IMG/VR virus record: IMGVR_UViG_3300042879_006196 | Span: 186,001 to 250,000 of that record | DNA length: 64,000 nt | Direction: 5' to 3' (one strand) | DNA from: a virus | Part shown: piece after piece, positions 57,190-63,160 of the stretch | Numbering within the stretch: position 1 is the stretch's first letter | Layout: each line of letters starts with the position of its first letter | Notes under the pieces: model-generated | What the model was told of the DNA's origin: nothing | What the model saw: only the letters and a program-made list of their open reading frames with translations | The model's database searches: none | Position numbers and translations under genes: made by a program

Positions 57190-57377
57190 TTTACCATTCT
57201 TACCCAAGCTACATTTTGAGATGGGACATTTAATAAGGTGATTTTAAAATTCGCATCTTCAAAGATTGTGTGGTGATCTTTTGTGATCATTAAAAAACCT
57301 TTGATTGATGGCAGCATTTTGTTTGGATTGTAAATTTCAATAATCCATTCACCGTATCCTCTATTTAAAGGTATCAT
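57186..57377 (-). CDS. Small unknown protein, 63 aa
   Basis: Not recognised. ATG 57377 (MIPLNRGYGEWIIEIYNPNK) is chosen; an in-frame GTG at 57389 would add four residues. Mostly beta-like with a Met-Lys-Gly segment. First gene of the minus-strand group, next to the divergent gap that also serves the ClpX-like gene. No function can be given. Confidence 0.4.
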   Translation of the reverse strand: MIPLNRGYGEWIIEIYNPNKMLPSIKGFLMITKDHHTIFEDANFKITLLNVPSQNVAWVRMVK

Positions 57378-57389
57378 TTCGTTTCCCAC

Positions 57390-57451
57390 AAATTAATATT
57401 TAAGCTAATAAAAGTTTAATGCCTTGCGTATATTGAAATAAGAAACAAATT
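57390..57451. promoter_or_regulatory. Divergent intergenic region between the minus-strand operon and clpX-like
   Basis: A 62-nt AT-rich gap separates the first minus-strand gene from the plus-strand ClpX-like gene. It is the only place for promoters of both groups. TATATTGAAATAAG precedes the ClpX-like ATG, and AT-rich hexamers occur on both strands. No -35 or operator was identified with confidence. Confidence 0.4.
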
Positions 57452-58891
57452 ATGAGAAAAAAAGACTCTAAAACTGAAAATTGTACTATTTGTGCAGCTC
57501 CTGTAGATCCATCCAACGCATTTGTGTTTTATTTTAACAATCAAGAACACTTTTTCTGTGAATCTCATGAAAGACCATTCAAAATGGGCATTGATATTGG
57601 TCAAATAGAAATGAACTCAAAGTTTATATCTTTTATCTCTGATTTACCAGACCCTACCCCTAAAAATGAATTAAAATCTGCATTAAGGCAATTCATTCCT
57701 ATGACAAAAATGCAAGATCCAGAATTCAAGGAAAAAGAAAATTTTATATTATCTACAAAAATTTCTAGCCCCAAACAACTGTTCGATGAAATAGGTAAAA
57801 CAGTAATTGGTCAAGATGAGGCTAGAAAAACTATTTCAGTTTCTGTAATCAACCATTTACAATTGCTAAACCAAGATGTGGAGCAAGTTACACAATCTGA
57901 CAAGCATCATGTTTTAATGCTTGGCAAGTCAGGTTCAGGTAAAACTTTAATTGCAAATACTGTTGCAAATCTTTTCAATTTACCATTTGCCGTAGGAGAT
58001 GCTACAAATTACTCCCCTACTGGTTTTCAAGGATCTGATGCAGAGTCTATCATACATGATCTTTTGTTTAAAGCAGATATGAATTTTGATTTAGCCGAGA
58101 GAGGGATTGCATTTATTGATGAAATTGACAAAATTTGTAGTTCAAATAAATCTTCTGGAAGGTATGAATCTTTTATTGGATCAACACAATCCACTCTATT
58201 GAAACTAGTAGAAGGCAAAACTATTAAAGTACCAAGCACAGTCTTGGGTGATGGACCTGGAGCGCCATATGACTGCAGCTCGGAAAGAGTGTTGTTCTTC
58301 TTAGGTGGCGCCTTTAATGGCTTATCAGAAATTCTTGCCAAAAAGATGGGAATGAAAGAAAGGTCTGTTGGATTTATCAAAACACATGATGAAAAAAGTA
58401 AAGATATTGATGAAGCAATGAAGTCATATGAAATTTTTTCACAAGCTTCGCGTGAGGATATGGTAGAGTCTTTAATTGAATTTGGAATGCTTTCCGAACT
58501 AGTAGGAAGAATTCCATCGATAGTTGCTCTTAAGCCCTTGAGCAAAGAAGATTTAACAAAAGTTTTAGTTGAGTCCACTGTATCTCCGTTAGAAAAACAA
58601 AAGTATATTTTTGAAAAATCTGGTTATAAATTGGAATTCACTGAAGAATTCATCAAAGCAACTGTAGAAAAATCTTACAAATCAGCTGTTGGCACCAGGG
58701 CTCTTGATTCATATGTCAAAAAAGCTGTTAGCGCCGCTAGTTTTGATTTATTGTCTTTGATTAATGTGTCTGGGTCAAAAGGCACAGTACTTATCACAGA
58801 TGAGTGTTTAACAAACCCTGCCGCTTATCAAACTAGTAAAATTCTTGTTGCCAGCAGTCCTGTGTCTTTTCAAAATTCATTAACCATCTAA
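57452..58891 (+). CDS. ClpX-like AAA+ unfoldase with atypical zinc finger, 479 aa
   Basis: AAA+ protein closely following ClpX. N-terminal zinc-type site: Cys11-x2-Cys14 and Cys36-x2-His39, a C3H version of the ClpX C4 finger. Walker A GKSGSGKT (158-165), pore loop GFQG (191-194, ClpX has GYVG), Walker B AFIDEID (220-226), Arg-finger block LVGRIP and sensor-2 GTRALDS. ERSVGF at 303-308 lines up with the IGF loop by which ClpX docks on ClpP; the RKH pore loop is absent. So it may work with host ClpP, but its substrate choice is probably changed. No phage clpP is seen here. First gene of a plus-strand group; ATG 57452. Confidence 0.88.
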   Translation: MRKKDSKTENCTICAAPVDPSNAFVFYFNNQEHFFCESHERPFKMGIDIGQIEMNSKFISFISDLPDPTPKNELKSALRQFIPMTKMQDPEFKEKENFILSTKISSPKQLFDEIGKTVIGQDEARKTISVSVINHLQLLNQDVEQVTQSDKHHVLMLGKSGSGKTLIANTVANLFNLPFAVGDATNYSPTGFQGSDAESIIHDLLFKADMNFDLAERGIAFIDEIDKICSSNKSSGRYESFIGSTQSTLLKLVEGKTIKVPSTVLGDGPGAPYDCSSERVLFFLGGAFNGLSEILAKKMGMKERSVGFIKTHDEKSKDIDEAMKSYEIFSQASREDMVESLIEFGMLSELVGRIPSIVALKPLSKEDLTKVLVESTVSPLEKQKYIFEKSGYKLEFTEEFIKATVEKSYKSAVGTRALDSYVKKAVSAASFDLLSLINVSGSKGTVLITDECLTNPAAYQTSKILVASSPVSFQNSLTI

Positions 58892-58912
58892 AAGGATGTT
58901 GAGTTTATTGAC

Positions 58913-58918
58913 TATAAT
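58913..58918 (+). promoter_or_regulatory. TATAAT element before the 93 aa gene
   Basis: TATAAT lies 9 nt before the ATG at 58928, in the 36-nt gap after the ClpX-like gene, with TTGAC directly upstream. The TTGAC is too close for a standard -35/-10 pair. Part of the TATAAW series. Confidence 0.35.
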
Positions 58919-58927
58919 ATATAATTA

Positions 58928-59209
58928 ATGGGCGGTATTTTCAAAAAATCACAAACTGACAGTGGTCAACCTGAAACAATAAACATAGGAACTGGTAATT
59001 TTCCATTACCGCCTATGACCAAAAAAGATATTTTGCTTTTCACAAGTAGAGCACCTGACATCGAGCAAATAGAGATATTTGCGCAAAGAATTAAAGAAAA
59101 CAATCCAAATGCTAGTTCAGATCAGCTTGCTGCAATGCTTGAAGAAAAAATAAAACAAGTTTATGGAAAATTTATAGATGATTGGAGTAAAAAATTTAAT
59201 TTAAAATAA
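58928..59209 (+). CDS. Small unknown protein, 93 aa
   Basis: Not recognised. N-terminal part is Gly/Pro-rich (GNFPLPPMTKKD); the remainder is helical (IEQIEIFAQRIKENNPNASS then QLAAMLEEKIKQVYGKF). Soluble, without Cys. One nucleotide separates it from the next gene, so the two are probably translated together. Possible role in virion assembly is only inferred. Confidence 0.45.
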   Translation: MGGIFKKSQTDSGQPETINIGTGNFPLPPMTKKDILLFTSRAPDIEQIEIFAQRIKENNPNASSDQLAAMLEEKIKQVYGKFIDDWSKKFNLK

Positions 59210-59210
59210 A

Positions 59211-59762
59211 ATGATAAACCAAGCAAATAATTTTTTTTCAGAAATAGAGTATTATGAATCACGAGGCAATTATGTACTTGCTGACAAACTCACAAAAAGT
59301 TTTTTAAAAATTGCTTATCAGGCTAATATTTCCGATATTGGAAAAGATTACTCCGAAGCTTTTGCAGATAAGTTTTCTTTAGATGTTATTTATCATTATG
59401 CGAGCCTTATTCCAGAATGTTTAGAAGTATTAAAATCTGATCCAAATTTGCTTCCATTTTTAGCCAAAGATTACAAAGATTTAATTTACGAAAAAACACA
59501 ATCTGGAAAAGATGTTGATTCTGCTGCTTATGAAGCTGCAGAAGAAATGGAAACATCTTATGAACAAAGAATGAACTTAGATCAATTTATTAAAGGAGAT
59601 AAAGATTTAGCATATGATTGTATAGAAAAAATATCTAAAATCTTTGGGCAAGAATCTAAAGAGTCTAAAAATTTGGATCCAGCAAATCCAGCTAATTCAA
59701 AAAATTCAACAAAAGTTACAACTCCTCCTTCAAGAGCTGTGCCTCCGATACCAGCTAAGTAA
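59211..59762 (+). CDS. Unknown helical protein, 183 aa
   Basis: Not recognised. The N-terminal helix reads EYYESRGNYVLADKLTKSFL, similar in type to DFKYADKIQNLINDVIHLF of the 188 aa protein at 50172; this may be a shared short interaction motif. The middle is acidic and helical, and the C-terminal 35 residues are Asn/Pro/Ser-rich (NPANSKNSTKVTTPPSRA), probably flexible. No enzyme motif. Could be a scaffold or head/tail-associated protein; unproven. Confidence 0.45.
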   Translation: MINQANNFFSEIEYYESRGNYVLADKLTKSFLKIAYQANISDIGKDYSEAFADKFSLDVIYHYASLIPECLEVLKSDPNLLPFLAKDYKDLIYEKTQSGKDVDSAAYEAAEEMETSYEQRMNLDQFIKGDKDLAYDCIEKISKIFGQESKESKNLDPANPANSKNSTKVTTPPSRAVPPIPAK

Positions 59763-59769
59763 TTTTTTG

Positions 59770-59775
59770 TATAAT
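59770..59775 (+). promoter_or_regulatory. TATAAT element before the macro-domain-like gene
   Basis: TATAAT, preceded by G, lies 7 nt before the GTG at 59783, in a 20-nt gap after the previous stop. Same arrangement as before dnaJ and dnaK. Confidence 0.35.
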
Positions 59776-59782
59776 TTAGATT

Positions 59783-60499
59783 GTGTCATTAAAATGCCCA
59801 TTTTATAATCAAGCTTGTATACTTAAGCCCCAAGCAAATCTTCCTGAGTTTAAAGCTGAGCATGACTGCAAATCCCATATACAAGCTTGTTCGTTTTTTA
59901 TTAAAGAAAAAATCAAACAAATAAAAGTAGACACTAAAATTAAAATTATTATTAAACAAGTAAATAATGTTTATCTTGTGCAAGCTGATGGGTTAGTGTA
60001 TCCAAACAATAATTTATTACATATTGATGATCCTCTTTTAAATAAGATGACCTTAAATCAAGCTCAGGCAAAATGCGATAATATTATCAAAAATCCTGTT
60101 AAAATGGGATATCCTTATAGTTTCCCTGTTCCCTCTAATTGGAAAATCAAACAAAAACATTTTATTAATGCTGTCATAGCTGGCGCTTCTAGACTTGTTA
60201 ACGAAGCTGATGTTGCAAGTGCAATGAAGAAAACAATTTTATATGCAGATGAAATCGGCTTACAATCATTATTGTTTATGCCTTGTGATAATGGCACTCA
60301 CGATATTTCCTTGACAAGTTTGTCACAACTGTCCTCAATCTTCACAATTTGTCAAAAACATGATTTCAAAAATTTAAAAACTATTTTTATTTGCATGGCT
60401 GACGAGGAATCGGAGCAGGCTTTCATAGAATATTATAATAGGATCTTCGGGAGCAAAAATGAGCCAGGAAATGAAATCAACGTTGCAATCAATTCTTAA
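59783..60499 (+). CDS. Macro-domain-like protein with N-terminal Cys cluster, 238 aa
   Basis: GTG start. Residues 1-40 hold four Cys (5, 12, 29, 36) that could bind a metal. From about residue 60 on, the pattern resembles a macro domain: VQADGLVYPNNNLL (compare the family's DAIVNAAN) and then SAMKKTILYADEIGLQSLLFMP and GTHDISLTSLSQLSSIF, as in the helix-strand-Pro-Gly-x-G part, ending with FICMADEESEQAFIEYY. Macro domains bind or hydrolyse ADP-ribose derivatives, and phage proteins of this kind can counter ADP-ribose-based defences. This is by-eye recognition only; key Asn residues are shifted (NNN at 75-77). It overlaps the next gene by 41 nt. Confidence 0.45.
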   Translation: MSLKCPFYNQACILKPQANLPEFKAEHDCKSHIQACSFFIKEKIKQIKVDTKIKIIIKQVNNVYLVQADGLVYPNNNLLHIDDPLLNKMTLNQAQAKCDNIIKNPVKMGYPYSFPVPSNWKIKQKHFINAVIAGASRLVNEADVASAMKKTILYADEIGLQSLLFMPCDNGTHDISLTSLSQLSSIFTICQKHDFKNLKTIFICMADEESEQAFIEYYNRIFGSKNEPGNEINVAINS

Positions 60500-60737
60500 C
60501 TCAATTGAAAAGCCTGCATTTTTAAAACATCACAATAAAATAGAATTAGTTAATGAATTATTTTTGAGCCAGGGTTATACCACTCAAAACTATTTAGACA
60601 AAAGCAAAGAAGCTGGCTGCTATATAGAAGAAAAAGACATTAATAATGATATGAAAATATGTGAAATTAAAAATTGCGACTTACAACTCCTGAAACAATC
60701 TCAACAAAAACTTACAAAGGCAATGGCACTACTCTAA
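60459..60737 (+). CDS. Small unknown protein, 92 aa
   Basis: Not recognised. Starts at ATG 60459 (MSQEMKSTLQSILNSIEKPA) within the last 41 nt of the macro-domain-like gene. Soluble and mostly helical, with two Cys close together (CEIKNC). Its stop shares one base with the next ATG (TAATG), so translation is likely coupled. Function unknown. Confidence 0.4.
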   Translation: MSQEMKSTLQSILNSIEKPAFLKHHNKIELVNELFLSQGYTTQNYLDKSKEAGCYIEEKDINNDMKICEIKNCDLQLLKQSQQKLTKAMALL

Positions 60738-61318
60738 TGGAAGAAAGAAACTACGATTTTTCAACTTTATCAGAAAGAATTTCTGCACAAACTCAAGCAT
60801 ACGTTGAGTTTTCTAATGCTCTCGTTAAAATTATTGAGCAAACTGCTGCCATTAGGGACACTAACAATCACTTACTAGATGATTACAAAAATTTAAATGA
60901 AAAATTTCAAAAACTACTAGTTGATTTTAACACTTTTTCATTCCAAGCTAATTCAAGTTTTCAAGATCTTGACAGAGATTTAGTTGTCATTAAAACAAGT
61001 TTAGAAGATTATGAAAAACAATTGAAGGAACTCATTGAAGAAATGAATGAGCGCAACACCACTTTGTTTGATATGATTGAAGAACTTACAAAGCATTCAG
61101 AGCAAGTAAAAGAACACATAAGTTCTGATAACAATGGAGTAAAGAAAGCATTGGAAGATCTATCTGTGAGAGTGGAAAACCAGAATGTATTAATTGCTGA
61201 ATTTAAAAAATCAATTGATAAATTCAAAATGTTTTTCTGGACAGTGGGTGTTTTTCTTTCTATAATAGGCGCACTATCTCAGTTTGGAATTATTTCCATT
61301 ACTTGGTTTAAAAAATAA
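60737..61318 (+). CDS. Coiled-coil protein with C-terminal membrane anchor, 193 aa
   Basis: Residues about 5-160 form long heptad-rich helices (KTSLEDYEKQLKELIEEMNE, VKKALEDLSVRVENQNVLIA). Residues about 167-188 are hydrophobic (MFFWTVGVFLSIIGAL), then a short basic tail (FKK). The topology is tail-anchored with most of the protein on one side of the membrane. It could be a spanin-like or sensor/adaptor protein or an inner-membrane assembly factor; no lysis genes are seen nearby. ATG 60737 was chosen in place of an upstream TTG at 60674. It converges with the minus-strand zinc protein with no gap. Confidence 0.5.
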   Translation: MEERNYDFSTLSERISAQTQAYVEFSNALVKIIEQTAAIRDTNNHLLDDYKNLNEKFQKLLVDFNTFSFQANSSFQDLDRDLVVIKTSLEDYEKQLKELIEEMNERNTTLFDMIEELTKHSEQVKEHISSDNNGVKKALEDLSVRVENQNVLIAEFKKSIDKFKMFFWTVGVFLSIIGALSQFGIISITWFKK

Positions 61319-61564
61319 TCACCCTAGTTTTTTGAAAAATTCTTCAACATTTGCTTCTTTCAATGGTTGAATAAATTTTTTGAAATTTTCTTCACAAAGT
61401 GGGCAAAACCATTCTTTCACAAACAAGGGTCTGTGATTGTAGCAGAAATATTGTTTACAACCATCACATACACAATAAGTTCTTAATGGAAGCCCATTGT
61501 TGCATAATGCACAGGTTTTTTGACCATTATTGTAATCTCCATATTGTCTTTCTTGATCAAACAC
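61319..61564 (-). CDS. Small treble-clef/RING-like zinc protein, 81 aa
   Basis: Cys/His-rich: Cys18-x2-Cys21, Cys31/33/36, Cys41, His44 and Cys54-x2-Cys57 (CVCDGCKQYFCYNH, then WFCPLC). Two zinc sites in a RING/B-box-like or treble-clef layout are possible. The C-terminal 20 residues are acidic and helical. The start is GTG 61564. Single minus-strand gene between two plus-strand groups. Possible roles are a regulator, adaptor or protein-binding module; the family is not recognised. Confidence 0.55.
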   Translation of the reverse strand: MFDQERQYGDYNNGQKTCALCNNGLPLRTYCVCDGCKQYFCYNHRPLFVKEWFCPLCEENFKKFIQPLKEANVEEFFKKLG

Positions 61565-61578
61565 TTTAAATATTTCAA

Positions 61579-61595
61579 CAAGTGGAATCCGCTTG
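61579..61595. promoter_or_regulatory. Perfect-arm hairpin/inverted repeat in a divergent gap
   Basis: CAAGTGG and CCGCTTG pair over 7 bp (one G-U) around an AAT loop in the 53-nt gap between the minus-strand zinc protein and the plus-strand fibre gene. In a divergent region it is more likely an operator or regulatory hairpin than a terminator. There is no U-tract. Confidence 0.35.
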
Positions 61596-61617
61596 CCTTC
61601 AAGAATTATAAATTATA

Positions 61618-62499
61618 ATGTCACTTATTTTCAGAGATCGTGTAAGACAAAAAGCAAACCCTTCAGGTACAGGATCTGTAACTTTAGGAGCTTCAGTAGC
61701 AACATATAAACAATTTGTTAATGCTGACCTAAATAATGATAGTTTCCCTTATGCAATTGTAAATACATCTCAATTTGAAGTGGGAATTGGCAATTACATA
61801 ACGCCTCTTGCTTCTGGAACTACTTATGGTGTATTAAATAGAAACTTAGTGTTATCTAATTCAAACAATGACACAAGCTTTATAGCCTTTAATGGAAGCT
61901 CCGCTGATGTAATTATAACGAATGCTGCTGAGCTTTCCGTGTTAGTTTCCTCTCAGCCTGCCCCAGCTACATTTAAGCTCATAAAATGGACTGGGGCTCA
62001 ATATGAGCTGATTGATCCAATTGAGAATTTTACATCTCTTGGCACATCAATTGATTCATCAGTGATGTTTTTTAATGCTACAAACACAAATTTTCAAGCT
62101 GATCCAAAATTTCAATACTATCAAGGGAATGTTCCTGAATTATATTTAGATGGAGTGTTTCAAGCTACTGCAAAAGCTTTCAAAATTCCGCATCCGACAA
62201 AGCCAAAAGTTCATCTTCAACATGGTTGTTTAGAAGGACCTGAATATGGGATTTATCTTCGAGGCACAGCATCAATAAATTACAAAACTTCTATAATTTT
62301 GCCCGATTATTTTACAGCACTAACACAATCTGACTCTTACACTGTTAGTGTATCAAGTAATTCCTTTATACCAGTGAAACACAAGAAAGAAAAAAATAAA
62401 GTGGTTTTTAGTTTATTATTTCCTACAATCAAGCCAATAGAAATAGATTTCTTAATCATAGATAAAAGAACAGACATTGATTTCAAATTGGAGGTTTAA
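61618..62499 (+). CDS. Tail-fibre-type structural protein, 293 aa
   Basis: The C-terminal third carries a domain common to phage fibres: FKIPHPTKPKVHLQHGCLEG then GIYLRGTASINYKTSIILPD (residues about 187-230), where the HP-x-K-x3-L-x-H-x2-x-E-G-P pattern and the G-x-Y-x-R-G turn are conserved. The N-terminal part is beta-rich (ITPLASGTTYGVLNRNLVLS). ATG 61618 overlaps TATAATG, without a Shine-Dalgarno sequence. First of a new plus-strand fibre group that continues beyond the window. Likely a baseplate or short-fibre protein. Confidence 0.7.
   Translation: MSLIFRDRVRQKANPSGTGSVTLGASVATYKQFVNADLNNDSFPYAIVNTSQFEVGIGNYITPLASGTTYGVLNRNLVLSNSNNDTSFIAFNGSSADVIITNAAELSVLVSSQPAPATFKLIKWTGAQYELIDPIENFTSLGTSIDSSVMFFNATNTNFQADPKFQYYQGNVPELYLDGVFQATAKAFKIPHPTKPKVHLQHGCLEGPEYGIYLRGTASINYKTSIILPDYFTALTQSDSYTVSVSSNSFIPVKHKKEKNKVVFSLLFPTIKPIEIDFLIIDKRTDIDFKLEV
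62490..62494 (+). promoter_or_regulatory. Shine-Dalgarno GGAGG
   Basis: GGAGG ends 4 nt before the ATG at 62499, within the end of the previous gene. It supports the 93 aa start and independent translation. Confidence 0.6.
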
Positions 62500-62780
62500 T
62501 GTTTGGCGATTTAACTTTTGCAGGTGGCACATTTGCAGATATATTTGTAATATCTGGACAAATTGAATACTCTTATCGCAAAGGTCGCACTGCCGTTATT
62601 GCTGTTATTCCTGAAAATGGTAGCGTGGTCACAGGTGTTAGTGCTAAATTCATTCGCTCTAAAGTTGAGGCAATTTTACCTGAAGAAGGAACAATAACAA
62701 CTAATGTAATTGTGAGAAAATTAAGAACAAAAGTAGAAAAAACTAAAACTGTAAACACAAACCCTCAACCAGGTTTGTAG
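62499..62780 (+). CDS. Small structural protein with internal duplication, 93 aa
   Basis: Contains two similar strands-turn-strand units: RTAVIAVIPENGSVVTGVSA and VEAILPEEGTITTNVIVRKL, so it looks like a small beta protein made of a duplicated unit. Basic. The GGAGG site and TAATG junction support the start. It sits between two fibre-type genes and is likely a minor virion protein. Confidence 0.5.
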   Translation: MFGDLTFAGGTFADIFVISGQIEYSYRKGRTAVIAVIPENGSVVTGVSAKFIRSKVEAILPEEGTITTNVIVRKLRTKVEKTKTVNTNPQPGL

Positions 62781-62803
62781 CTCCAAAACTTTAATATTAT
62801 AAC

Positions 62804-63160
62804 GTGGCTAATTTATTTTATCGAAACACTAATGCTAAAATTTCTTTTGAAGTTCTTGATGCTAATAATAATTTAGTTGGCTTATCTACTTCAAGAGAGG
62901 TATATTGGTATATTTTAACACCTGACAATCAGATTGTGTCAAATGATACAGATATTACCAGTTCTACATTTGCTAATGGCACACCAGTTTACTCTGCCAC
63001 ACCAGTAGTTCAAGAAGAAGAACCAGGCATTTATTACATTAATTATGTGTTGGCAAAGGTAGGTGAGTATAAATATAAATTTCAGGTGATTGACAATCCT
63101 ACATCAACAAATGTAGCTATTTCTGGAAATATAAAAGTAATAACTGACGGAATATTTTAA
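62804..63160 (+). CDS. Ig-like small structural protein, 118 aa
   Basis: Starts at GTG 62804 (MANLFYRNTNAKISFEVLD). Beta-sandwich pattern with EPGIYYINYVLAKVGEYKYK followed by FQVIDNPTSTNVAISGNIKV, typical of Ig/fibronectin-like phage tail modules. No signal peptide or membrane segment. The stop and next ATG share one base (TAATG). Likely a tail or fibre accessory protein. Confidence 0.55.
   Translation: MANLFYRNTNAKISFEVLDANNNLVGLSTSREVYWYILTPDNQIVSNDTDITSSTFANGTPVYSATPVVQEEEPGIYYINYVLAKVGEYKYKFQVIDNPTSTNVAISGNIKVITDGIF

Larger units (their letters stand above)
4623..62939. repeat. Dispersed 10-mer ACACAATCTG / CAGATTGTGT, 17 copies
   Basis: By hand I count ACACAATCTG at 10114, 15750, 25746, 27735, 37055, 37952, 57890, 59496 and 62323, and its complement CAGATTGTGT at 4623, 10739, 20178, 20730, 31913, 33764, 47761 and 62930. 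Every copy lies in a plus-strand gene with its first base at codon position 1, so it encodes Thr-Gln-Ser or Gln-Ile-Val. A random 10-mer of this composition would be expected less than once. Function unknown; codon-pair preference is the main alternative to a DNA-level signal. Confidence 0.6.
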
